6,279 nt of DNA from Alphaproteobacteria bacterium (GCA_016297965.1 JAEDDP010000017.1:1-6279); one strand, 5' to 3'; shown: positions 1 through 5,633, numbered from the stretch's first letter. The notes: generated by a model not told the origin, from the letters alone. Translations and numbers: made by a program.

Positions 1-123
1 TGACGGTACGCAAAATTTTGAAAGCGACTGTTTTATCGTGGCGAGGCTTATCGCATTCGCCGGTGAAACCACGGATGTTGACACCACCAACACCATTCCG
101 AAACTTAGTAATTTATTTTTCAT
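1..123 (-). CDS. Secreted protein, N-terminal fragment with signal peptide
   Basis: This is the start of a gene on the minus strand, cut by the left window edge, with 41 codons visible. The first residues, MKNKLLSFGMVLVVSTSVVS, form a typical Sec signal peptide: a Lys-containing n-region, a hydrophobic core, and an A-N-A site that predicts cleavage after residue 24. The mature chain would start ISLATIKQSLSKFCVPS and contains one early Cys (residue 38). There is no lipobox. The ATG at 121-123 is preceded by a strong ribosome binding site, AAGGAGAGG on the minus strand (128-136), with GGAG seven bases from the start, which fixes the start codon. The product is exported to the periplasm or outer membrane; too little is visible to name a family. 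Confidence 0.75.
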   Translation of the reverse strand, partial: MKNKLLSFGMVLVVSTSVVSPANAISLATIKQSLSKFCVPS

Positions 124-371
124 TTTTCCTCTCCTTTTGTTTTTTGTTTTTGTGGATGGCAGACCCGTTTTTTTTGGTTGCGACCACAAAAATTTTTACT
201 CCATCACCTATGGAGTGGGGGAGAAGCTACCACACAAAACTCCCCCATATACTTTTTTGGGAAATAAAAATGAAAAATTCATTCCATCAACTTCCCCCAA
301 ACCAAAAAAAACAATCCTATGTTTGCATAAACAAACGTGGTGTGCTTTTTTAACTTAGTAAAAGAACAGTC
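124..371. other. Intergenic stretch with GC-rich hairpins (leader of the secreted-protein gene)
   Basis: No gene is supported here. Apart from the ribosome binding site of the minus-strand secreted-protein gene, the stretch holds two adjacent inverted repeats. ACTCCAT (198-204) pairs with ATGGAGT (210-216) across a 5-base loop, and GGGGGAG (217-223) pairs with CTCCCCC (240-246) across 16 bases. Another is GTTTG/CAAAC around 321-335. They lie in the likely 5' untranslated region of the minus-strand gene, so they could be leader structures, but no known regulatory RNA is recognised and no convincing promoter for that gene was found. Confidence 0.4.
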
Positions 372-477
372 GGGGAGTTCGAAAATCATTCATTATGAGT
401 TGACTTCTTTGATCTTTAGGGATCATACCCTTGGACATACACCAAAGACTCCCCAACAAATAATTTGGGGATTTTTT
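372..477 (+). ncRNA. Candidate small structured RNA with alternative terminator fold
   Basis: GGGGAGT (372-378) is complementary to ACTCCCC (448-454). This closing helix encloses smaller possible hairpins: TCAT/ATGA near 386-400, AGGG/CCCT near 418-431, TTGG/CCAA near 431-445, and TCTTTG with CAAAGA next to the closing helix. TCCCCAA (450-456) can instead pair with TTGGGGA (465-471), and a run of six T follows, which is a standard intrinsic terminator on the plus strand. The closing helix and the terminator share the bases at 450-454, so they exclude each other, as in an attenuator or in a processed small RNA. No plus-strand gene follows before 1863, so a free-standing small RNA is more likely than a riboswitch. 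I do not recognise a known family (no SRP RNA, tmRNA or tRNA signature), and no clear promoter precedes it. Confidence 0.4.
450..477 (+). terminator. Intrinsic terminator of the candidate small RNA
   Basis: A 7-bp stem, TCCCCAA with TTGGGGA, has an 8-base loop and is followed directly by TTTTTT (472-477). The T run lies only on the plus-strand side, which gives the direction. Confidence 0.6.
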
Positions 478-604
478 CAGCGCGCAATATAAAATCGCGC
501 ACCGCATAATGAAAAAGACCTTCGACAGTCCCGTACTAATCTTAGTACTCGGTATTTTTCAATACCTACAAAACATAATAATTCATATTAAAAATTTTTT
601 CAAT
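478..604. other. Non-coding stretch with three small hairpins
   Basis: No gene is seen. Three short inverted repeats follow one another: GCGCG (480-484) with CGCGC (496-500), GTACTA (533-538) with TAGTAC (543-548), and GGTATT (551-556) with AATACC (561-566). None has a T run suited to termination. They may be part of an untranslated RNA or a degraded repeat; I cannot assign them. Confidence 0.3.
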
Positions 605-640
605 AAAAAAAGGGACCTTTCAAACGAAAAGTCCCTTTTT
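605..640 (-). terminator. Intrinsic terminator of gapA
   Basis: On the minus strand GGGACTTTT pairs with AAAGGTCCC over nine positions (one G-U pair) around a 6-base loop, spanning 612-635. Flanking A and T runs extend the helix and supply the U tract. It begins about 20 bases past the gapA stop. Because A and T runs lie on both sides, it could also stop transcripts coming from the left. Confidence 0.85.
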
Positions 641-660
641 AAGATTTATTTCAATACAAC

Positions 661-1680
661 TTATTTAATTGATTTACCAATAGCAACAGCTGTATCAAGC
701 ATACGATTAGAGAAACCCCATTCGTTATCATACCATGAAACGATACGAACGAAATTTCCTTCCATAACCTTTGTTTCCTTCAAATCAAAAGTTGATGAAG
801 CTGGGTTATGAATGAAATCTGATGAAACAAGAGCTTCCTTATTTGTGCAAAGGATACCCTTATATCTTTCGGTTTCTGATTCTTTGATAATTGCTTCGTT
901 GATTTCTTCTGCTGTAACAGAATCTTTTTTAACAACGAATTTGAAATCAACCAATGAAACATCTGGTGTTGGAACACGAGTAGAAGCACCATCAAGCTTT
1001 CCTGCCAATTCTGGGATAACAAGACCAATAGCCTTTGCAGCACCAGTTGTTGTAGGAATAATGTTTTGTGCGGCTGCACGTGAACGGTAAAGGTTGCCCT
1101 TCAAATCTCTATCAAGAGTTACTTGGTCGCCAGTATATGAGTGAATAGTTGTCATATAACCGTGTGAAATACCAAAATATCTGTTCAATACTTCAACAAC
1201 AGGAGCCAAGCAGTTTGTTGTACAACTTGCATTAGAGAAAACTCTCATATCAGATGTGATTTTGTCCTGGTTAACACCATAAACAACAGTTAAATCAGCA
1301 CCCTTAGCAGGAGCAGAAACAAGAACACGCTTTGCACCGGCATCCAAATGAACCTGAGCTTTTTCCTTTTCTGTGAAAATACCTGTGCATTCAAAAACTA
1401 CATCAATGTCAAGGTCTTTCCATGGATATTCCTTTGGATCGCGAATTGCGAACATTTTTGCCTTTTGATTTCCAGCGATAAGCATATCACCTTCAAGTTT
1501 AGCTTCTACTGGAAGTCTTCCATGAACAGAATCGTATTTCAAAAGATGAACAGAAGATTCTGGACTTGCCAAATCGTTGATTGCAACAACTTGCACATCA
1601 GTTCTTCCGCTTTCAATAAGAGCGCGGAAAGTCATTCTTCCGATACGACCGAAACCATTTATTGCTACTTTTACTGCCAT
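661..1680 (-). CDS. gapA: Glyceraldehyde-3-phosphate dehydrogenase, type I
   Basis: This cytosolic enzyme of glycolysis and gluconeogenesis oxidises and phosphorylates glyceraldehyde 3-phosphate to 1,3-bisphosphoglycerate with NAD. It is complete at 339 residues, the normal length. The N-terminal Rossmann motif is INGFGRIGR (residues 7-15). An Asp after Asn at residues 35-36 fits NAD preference. The active site SNASCTTNC (149-157) gives the nucleophile Cys153, with His180 in HSYTG, and the C-terminal WYDNEWGFSNRM signature is present. The ATG at 1678-1680 has AAAGGA (1689-1694) eight bases upstream. It is a single-gene unit with its own promoter and terminator, and is transcribed divergently from the methyltransferase gene. 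The call is secure; the symbol could equally be written gap. Confidence 0.97.
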   Translation of the reverse strand: MAVKVAINGFGRIGRMTFRALIESGRTDVQVVAINDLASPESSVHLLKYDSVHGRLPVEAKLEGDMLIAGNQKAKMFAIRDPKEYPWKDLDIDVVFECTGIFTEKEKAQVHLDAGAKRVLVSAPAKGADLTVVYGVNQDKITSDMRVFSNASCTTNCLAPVVEVLNRYFGISHGYMTTIHSYTGDQVTLDRDLKGNLYRSRAAAQNIIPTTTGAAKAIGLVIPELAGKLDGASTRVPTPDVSLVDFKFVVKKDSVTAEEINEAIIKESETERYKGILCTNKEALVSSDFIHNPASSTFDLKETKVMEGNFVRIVSWYDNEWGFSNRMLDTAVAIGKSIK

Positions 1681-1731
1681 TTTAATAATCCTTTCGTTTT
1701 AGTTATTATCATCTTTAAAGTAGATGACCAA

Positions 1732-1759
1732 ATTATACTATTTTTAAATTTAAAGGCAA
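1732..1759 (-). promoter_or_regulatory. Probable sigma70-type promoter of gapA
   Basis: On the minus strand TTGCCT (1754-1759) and a perfect TATAAT (1732-1737) are separated by 16 bases, predicting a start near 1725 and a leader of about 45 bases. The same 16-base spacing recurs at rpsU and tRNA-Lys in this window. Confidence 0.75.
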
Positions 1760-1800
1760 GAGATTTTATTTGACGAATTCCTCTAAAAACAAGGAAAATG

Positions 1801-1828
1801 TTGACATTTTTTTTTTTTTGTTAAATTA
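1801..1828 (+). promoter_or_regulatory. Possible promoter of the methyltransferase operon with a T13 spacer
   Basis: A perfect TTGACA (1801-1806) is followed by thirteen T (1807-1819), then G and TTAAATTA. The best -10 candidates are TTAAAT (1821-1826, spacer 14) and TAAATT (1822-1827, spacer 15), both short of the 16-17 bases used by other promoters here. Slippage that lengthened the T run would improve the spacing. The ribosome binding site AAGGGGAG (1848-1855) follows, seven bases (all T) before the ATG. Confidence 0.5.
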
Positions 1829-1862
1829 GAAGAAAATTTGATTTAAAAAGGGGAGTTTTTTT

Positions 1863-2918
1863 ATGGGGAATACAAATCTTAAAAATGCCAAAAAGAATAA
1901 AAATGATGAATTTTACACACAGTTAAGCGATATTGAAAAGGAGCTTTCACATTACCGTGATTTTTTACGGGGAAAGATTGTGTTTTGCAATTGTGATGAC
2001 CCATACGAAAGCAATTTTTTCAAATATTTTGCAAGTAATTTCAATTTCTTGGGTCTTAAAAAGCTTATTGCTACCTGTTATTGCGGTTCGCCCGTTTCCG
2101 GAACTCAACTCCTTTTAAAAGATATTGTTGATTTAGAGCCAAAATCCGATCGCCAAGCATATAAAATTGAAATAAGCGAGGTCATTGATACAAATAAGGA
2201 TGGGGCGGTTGATATAACCGATGTTGCATACCTTATTAAAAATAAAAAAAATATACTTACCTTGCTTGATGGCGATGGTGATTTCCGAAGTAATGAATGT
2301 ATAGACCTTTTAAAACAATCCGATGTTGTTATAACCAATCCGCCATTTTCTCTTTTCCGCGAATACGTAGCCCAGCTAATTGAATACGATAAAAAGTTTG
2401 TAATTATTGGAAATGATAATTGCCGAACATACAAAGAAATTTTCCCTCTAATAAAAAATAATCAAATATGGTGTGGATACAATCACGTAAAGGAGTTTTG
2501 TAAATCGGACGGAACAATACAAAAATTTGGAAATGTAAGTTGGTATACAAATTTACCAATAACTAAAAGGAACGAAGAACTTATTTTATACAAACGGTAC
2601 TATATGACCGAAGAGGATAAAAATAATCCAAATTACACAAATCCCGATTATCCAAAATATGATAATTATGACGCAATAAATGTGGATAAAGTATCTGATA
2701 TTCCGGTTGATTACGACGGGGTGATGGGTGTGCCAATAACCTTTTTGGATAAGTATACACCAAAACAATTTGACATCATTAAATTCCGAAAGGGTGATGA
2801 TAATCGTGACCTAGAATACACGAAAAATGGCGGAAATCTAGAGAGAGAGAGAGAGAGAGCTTGCAAAGCAAAAATCCAGCCGTACTTCCGAATACTCGTT
2901 CGTCATCATCGGAATTGA
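1863..2918 (+). CDS. EcoRI-family adenine-specific DNA methyltransferase, phase-variable C-terminus
   Basis: The likely reaction is transfer of a methyl group from S-adenosylmethionine to the N6 of adenine in a specific DNA site, the protective half of a restriction-modification pair. As sequenced it has 351 residues (M.EcoRI is about 325). Family signatures are NDEFYTQ near the N-terminus (14-20), DDPYESNFF (45-53), the catalytic NPPF (159-162) followed by SLFREYV, and GVPITFLDKY (289-298). An acidic EF-hand-like stretch, DTNKDGAVDITD, occupies 109-120. The ATG at 1863 has AAGGGGAG seven bases upstream. A (AG)10 repeat encodes the odd ERERER at 327-332, interrupting the expected C-terminal module (FDIIKFRKGDD before it, IQPYFRILVR after it). 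Two further C-terminal modules follow in the other two frames. The recognition site cannot be read from sequence. The downstream nuclease gene is on the same strand and probably in the same operon. Confidence 0.9.
   Translation: MGNTNLKNAKKNKNDEFYTQLSDIEKELSHYRDFLRGKIVFCNCDDPYESNFFKYFASNFNFLGLKKLIATCYCGSPVSGTQLLLKDIVDLEPKSDRQAYKIEISEVIDTNKDGAVDITDVAYLIKNKKNILTLLDGDGDFRSNECIDLLKQSDVVITNPPFSLFREYVAQLIEYDKKFVIIGNDNCRTYKEIFPLIKNNQIWCGYNHVKEFCKSDGTIQKFGNVSWYTNLPITKRNEELILYKRYYMTEEDKNNPNYTNPDYPKYDNYDAINVDKVSDIPVDYDGVMGVPITFLDKYTPKQFDIIKFRKGDDNRDLEYTKNGGNLERERERACKAKIQPYFRILVRHHRN
2840..2859 (+). repeat. Perfect (AG)10 simple sequence repeat inside the methyltransferase gene
   Basis: Ten uninterrupted AG units lie in the coding region. 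Gain or loss of one unit changes length by two bases and so moves translation into another frame: 10 units give the end at 2918, 11 the end at 3009, and 9 the end at 3148. Such repeats in methyltransferase genes are a known cause of phase variation by slipped-strand mispairing. Confidence 0.9.
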
Positions 2919-3009
2919 CCGATACGCAGAAGGAAATACAATGCCGGGAAAAAGAATGTGCATCAATGGAAAGGAACAATATGTCCGAATACTTATCAAA
3001 CGGATTTGA
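2860..3009 (+). other. Alternative methyltransferase C-terminus B (reached with +1 AG unit)
   Basis: This frame is open from the AG repeat to TGA at 3007-3009 and has no start of its own. Its translation continues as ELAKQKSSRTSEY, then FVIIGIDRYAEGN, a middle with CINGKEQ, and the ending YVRILIKRI. I recognise the pattern F-x-I-I-G-I-D-R-Y ... I-N-G-K ... Y-x-R-I-L-I-K as a C-terminus common in EcoRI-family methylases. If reached through an 11-unit repeat the whole protein would have 382 residues. It is not the frame used in the sequenced allele. Confidence 0.75.
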
Positions 3010-3148
3010 AATTATAGGAGCGACTGAAAGTGAGGGAAAGGGCTTCTCTAATGGTTTATGGATTTCAGAAACAAAGATTACGCAACCTCAAATAAAAGGT
3101 CAAAAAATTTATAAAAGATTATTCATTAAAAGGAGAAAAATAAAATGA
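2861..3148 (+). other. Alternative methyltransferase C-terminus C (reached with -1 AG unit)
   Basis: This frame is open from the AG repeat to TGA at 3146-3148. The first 50 or so residues look like non-native filler, because they cross modules A and B out of frame. Then comes SEYLSNGFEIIGATESEGKG, a Trp-containing middle, and the ending KIYKRLFIKRRKIK, again a family-type C-terminus. Y-x(4)-F-E-I-I here aligns with the same spacing in DKYTPKQFDII upstream. With nine AG units the protein would have 427 residues, and its stop would overlap the nuclease start as ATGA. This coupling suggests C may be the original end of the gene. A TTG at 2861 could open the frame alone, but it has no convincing ribosome binding site. 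Confidence 0.7.
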
Positions 3149-4227
3149 AAATAGAACTAAATAAAATAAAAATTGCCGATGTGGTAAATGGTTATATTAA
3201 CAGTGATGAAGAAGGTGTTATCGGATACGGTGGCAAACTTAACATCCGCCCAAAATACCAACGTGAATTCGTGTATAAGGATAAACAAAGGGACGCCGTA
3301 ATTGACACTATAAATAAAAACTTTCCTCTAAACGTAATGTATTGGTGCCGAAATGAAGATGGCACATTTGAGGTTTTGGATGGTCAACAACGGACAATAA
3401 GTATTTGTGAATACGTAAGTGGTTCATTTTCCATCAATAATTTGTATTTTCATAATTTAACCGATACCGACAAAAACAAAATATTGAATTATGAACTTAT
3501 GATTTATATTTGTGATGGAAACGACAGGGAAAAATTGGATTGGTTTAAAATAATAAATATCGCCGGAGAAAAACTTACTAACCAAGAACTCCTTAATGCC
3601 ATATATACCGGTGAATGGCTTTCCGATGCAAAACGTTATTTCAGCAAGACTAACTGTCCGGCATATCTTTTGGCGAACAAGCTTTTAAACGGAAGTCCAA
3701 TACGTCAAGAATATCTTGAAACGGCGATTCGTTGGATAAGTGATGATAAGATAGAGGATTATATGGCTACACATCAACATCAACCAAACGCAAATGAACT
3801 TTGGTTGTATTTTCAAAATGTTATAAATTGGGTGTCCGTTCTTTTCCCAAAATACCGAAAGGAAATGAAGGGAGTTGAATGGGGAAAATATTACAATTTG
3901 TATAATAAAAAAGCTTTTGATGCCAAAATATTGGAAGCAAAAATTGAAACCCTTATGTCCGATGATGACGTTACAAAAAAATCCGGTATTTATGAATATC
4001 TTATTGATGAAAATGAAAAACATTTAAGTATTCGTACTTTTTCGGATTCTGTGAAACGGACCGTTTACGAACGACAAAAGGGTAAATGCAAAAGATGTGG
4101 TGGGTCTTTTGATATATCCGAAATGGATGCCGACCACATAACCCCATGGTCAAAGGGTGGACACACAACATTGGATAATTGTCAAATGCTTTGTCGTCAT
4201 TGCAACTGGACCAAATCCGATTCATAA
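3145..4227 (+). CDS. DUF262 plus HNH nuclease, probable restriction partner
   Basis: The product is a 360-residue two-domain protein. The N-terminal DUF262 (ParB/GmrSD-like) domain shows PKYQREFVY (36-44), DGQQRTISI (79-87) and INIAGEKLTNQEL (137-149). In studied relatives this fold is linked to nucleotide binding or hydrolysis and sensing of DNA state. The C-terminal HNH domain has Cys315, Cys318, Cys350 and Cys353 as likely zinc ligands, the catalytic segment DADHITPWSKGG (328-339) with His331, and Asn345 in LDNCQMLC. It presumably cleaves DNA not modified by the methyltransferase next door. The ATG at 3145 has AAAGGAG (3128-3134) ten bases upstream and overlaps, as ATGA, the stop of methyltransferase end C only. 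No terminator is seen before rpsU. The restriction role is inferred from the pairing; sequence specificity is unknown. Confidence 0.88.
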   Translation: MKIELNKIKIADVVNGYINSDEEGVIGYGGKLNIRPKYQREFVYKDKQRDAVIDTINKNFPLNVMYWCRNEDGTFEVLDGQQRTISICEYVSGSFSINNLYFHNLTDTDKNKILNYELMIYICDGNDREKLDWFKIINIAGEKLTNQELLNAIYTGEWLSDAKRYFSKTNCPAYLLANKLLNGSPIRQEYLETAIRWISDDKIEDYMATHQHQPNANELWLYFQNVINWVSVLFPKYRKEMKGVEWGKYYNLYNKKAFDAKILEAKIETLMSDDDVTKKSGIYEYLIDENEKHLSIRTFSDSVKRTVYERQKGKCKRCGGSFDISEMDADHITPWSKGGHTTLDNCQMLCRHCNWTKSDS

Positions 4228-4232
4228 TTTTC

Positions 4233-4260
4233 TTGCAATTTGAAAGAGTTATGTTATAAT
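4233..4260 (+). promoter_or_regulatory. Promoter of rpsU
   Basis: TTGCAA (4233-4238) and a perfect TATAAT (4255-4260) are 16 bases apart. It begins six bases after the nuclease stop, so rpsU does not depend on the upstream operon. The predicted start near 4267 gives a leader of about 60 bases. Confidence 0.8.
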
Positions 4261-4327
4261 CCACCCAAGTTTTTAAGAACTTATCATAAGATTTTAGAAA
4301 CAATTTGCTCAAAAAGGGGGTGAAATT

Positions 4328-4534
4328 ATGGTAAAGGTTCTTGTACGTGATAACAATGTTGAACAGGCTCTTCGTGTCCTTAAAAAGAAGGGACAAAAGG
4401 AAGGTCTTCTTCGTGAAATCAAAGACAGAAGATACTTTGAAACTGGTACTGCTGCTAAAAAGCGTATGAAAAACGAAGCTGTTCGTCGTGAAAGAAAAAG
4501 AATTTCAAAGGAAAGACAAATCCTTGGATTCTAG
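4328..4534 (+). CDS. rpsU: 30S ribosomal protein bS21
   Basis: bS21 is a small, very basic protein of the 30S subunit platform that contacts 16S rRNA near the anti-Shine-Dalgarno region and acts in initiation. The 68-residue product starts MVKVLVRDNNVEQALRVLKK, the alphaproteobacterial bS21 opening, and has RRYFETGTAAKKRMKNEAVR followed by the Arg/Lys-rich tail. The ATG is preceded by AAGGGGGTGA (4314-4323), an extended, near-consensus ribosome binding site. The gene has its own promoter and a strong terminator 11 bases past the stop, making a single-gene unit. Nothing in it is unusual. Confidence 0.96.
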   Translation: MVKVLVRDNNVEQALRVLKKKGQKEGLLREIKDRRYFETGTAAKKRMKNEAVRRERKRISKERQILGF

Positions 4535-4544
4535 TTCAAAGTTT

Positions 4545-4574
4545 ATTCCCCTTCACTCGGAGGGGAATTTTTTT
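4545..4574 (+). terminator. Intrinsic terminator of rpsU
   Basis: ATTCCCCTTC (4545-4554) pairs with GGAGGGGAAT (4559-4568), a 10-bp stem with one G-U pair and a 4-base loop, followed by a T run through 4574. Confidence 0.93.
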
Positions 4575-4579
4575 CTTCC

Positions 4580-4608
4580 TTGTAAAACCGTTATATTTTT
4601 GATATACT
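4580..4608 (+). promoter_or_regulatory. Promoter of mltG
   Basis: TTGTAA (4580-4585) and TATACT (4603-4608) are separated by 17 bases, right after the rpsU terminator. The predicted start near 4615 rules out the GTG at 4609 as the translation start of mltG. Confidence 0.75.
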
Positions 4609-4629
4609 GTGTCATCAATAAAGGTTGTA

Positions 4630-5601
4630 ATGATGAGAAAAAAAATCTTTGCTTTTGGCACTATATTTGGGGGAATATCCTTTTTCCTATTCCTTGCCTA
4701 TGTTTTTTTGTTTCCACTTAATAAATCGCAAAAAATTGTTGAACTTTCCCCCGGCGATCGACTTTCCATTGTGGCGGACCGCCTTTATAATGACGGAATC
4801 ATAAATTCAACTTTTTTGTTTAAGGTCTGGATGACACTTACCTGGAACCAAACAAACCTTAAAATTGGTGAATATTCAATACCCGCTGGGGCAAGCCTTA
4901 ACGACATAAAAAATATTATTACCAGTGGCCGTATGTATAACAAGTTTTTAACAATACCGGAGGGGCTAACGGTAAAACAGATTTTTGAAATTTTAAATTC
5001 CTATGACGATTTGGATGGAAAAATTACTGTATCCGTTACCGATGGCGAGCTTTTACCACAAACCTATGCCTACAATAAAACCGTGTCAAAGGATGATGTG
5101 ATTTTGAAAATGAAACGTGCAATGACCGAATTGATTGACGCTGAATGGCAAAAACGCGATGATGGACTTCCCATAAAATCAAAGGAGGAGGCTATTATTC
5201 TTGCTTCTATTGTGGAAAAGGAAACCGGTATACCAGAGGAACGTGCCTTGGTTGCATCAGTCTTTATCAACCGACTTTTGCATAATATGCGCCTTCAAAG
5301 CGACCCAACCGTTGTTTACACCCTTACAAGCAAATATGGGAATATGATGGGGAGAAAATTGTATAAAAAGGATTTAGAGGTGGAAACTCCATATAATACA
5401 TACAGGATAAAGGGTTTACCCGCTGGGGCAATTGCGAATCCCGGAATTGACAGTATACGGGCGGTTCTTCACCCTGCAAAAACCGAGTATTTTTATTTTG
5501 TGGCGGATGGCACAGGCGGACATAAGTTTGCAAAAACCCTTGATGAACACGAGAAAAATCGTGCTGAATGGAAAAAAATAAGGGATAAACTTTCACATTA
5601 G
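4630..5601 (+). CDS. mltG: Endolytic murein transglycosylase MltG (YceG-like)
   Basis: MltG is an inner-membrane lytic transglycosylase that cleaves nascent peptidoglycan strands and sets glycan chain length. The 323-residue product has one N-terminal membrane segment (about residues 6-28, IFAFG to FLFPL) and a periplasmic LysM-like part (about 35-90). The catalytic region ILASIVEKETGIPEERA carries the active-site Glu in EKET at 196-199, followed by SVFINRL and MRLQSDPTVVY, all family hallmarks. The C-terminal TPYNTYRIKGLPAGAIANPG and YFVADGTGGHKFAKT are also typical. Two adjacent ATG codons (4630 and 4633) lie downstream of AAAGG (4620-4624) at 5 and 8 bases; either could be used. A GTG at 4609 extends the frame but falls within the promoter. 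Length is normal. Confidence 0.95.
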   Translation: MMRKKIFAFGTIFGGISFFLFLAYVFLFPLNKSQKIVELSPGDRLSIVADRLYNDGIINSTFLFKVWMTLTWNQTNLKIGEYSIPAGASLNDIKNIITSGRMYNKFLTIPEGLTVKQIFEILNSYDDLDGKITVSVTDGELLPQTYAYNKTVSKDDVILKMKRAMTELIDAEWQKRDDGLPIKSKEEAIILASIVEKETGIPEERALVASVFINRLLHNMRLQSDPTVVYTLTSKYGNMMGRKLYKKDLEVETPYNTYRIKGLPAGAIANPGIDSIRAVLHPAKTEYFYFVADGTGGHKFAKTLDEHEKNRAEWKKIRDKLSH

Positions 5602-5633
5602 ATAAAAATTCCTAAAAAAATTTAAAAAAGTTC

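Noticed and set aside
18..358. Two overlapping plus-strand open frames of about 110 codons
   Set aside because: They run antisense through the signal-peptide gene and its leader, have Phe-rich low-complexity translations and no ribosome binding site. The minus-strand signal peptide with a strong ribosome binding site explains the DNA better.
372..477. Known RNA: TPP riboswitch, SRP RNA, 6S RNA or tmRNA
   Set aside because: Weak resemblances (GGGGAG closing helix, ATACCC) lack the conserved cores, such as the TPP CUGAGA motif, the SRP GGAAG/AGCAGCC loop, or the tRNA-like ends of tmRNA. No 6S-type long hairpin with a central bubble could be drawn.
509..811. Plus-strand open frame of 100 codons
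   Set aside because: It crosses the gapA terminator and runs antisense into the 3' end of gapA, and the translation resembles no family.
2861..3148. Independent small gene starting at TTG 2861
   Set aside because: No convincing ribosome binding site, and its recognisable part is a methyltransferase C-terminus. It is better explained as an alternative end of the upstream gene reached by frame change.
2840..3148. Simple explanation: the methyltransferase is a frameshifted pseudogene
   Set aside because: The sequenced frame itself reaches a proper family-like ending (PYFRILVR) after the repeat, the catalytic core is intact, and both other frames also end in family-like termini. Decay by a single frameshift would not produce that, though assembly error in the repeat cannot be excluded from sequence alone.
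4609..4629. GTG at 4609 as the mltG start
   Set aside because: It overlaps the last base positions of the -10 box (4603-4608) and lies before the predicted transcription start. ATG at 4630 or 4633 follows AAAGG at proper distance.
4488..4721. Plus-strand open frame of 77 codons between rpsU and mltG
   Set aside because: It overlaps the end of rpsU, the rpsU terminator, the mltG promoter and the start of mltG in another frame, so it is a shadow.
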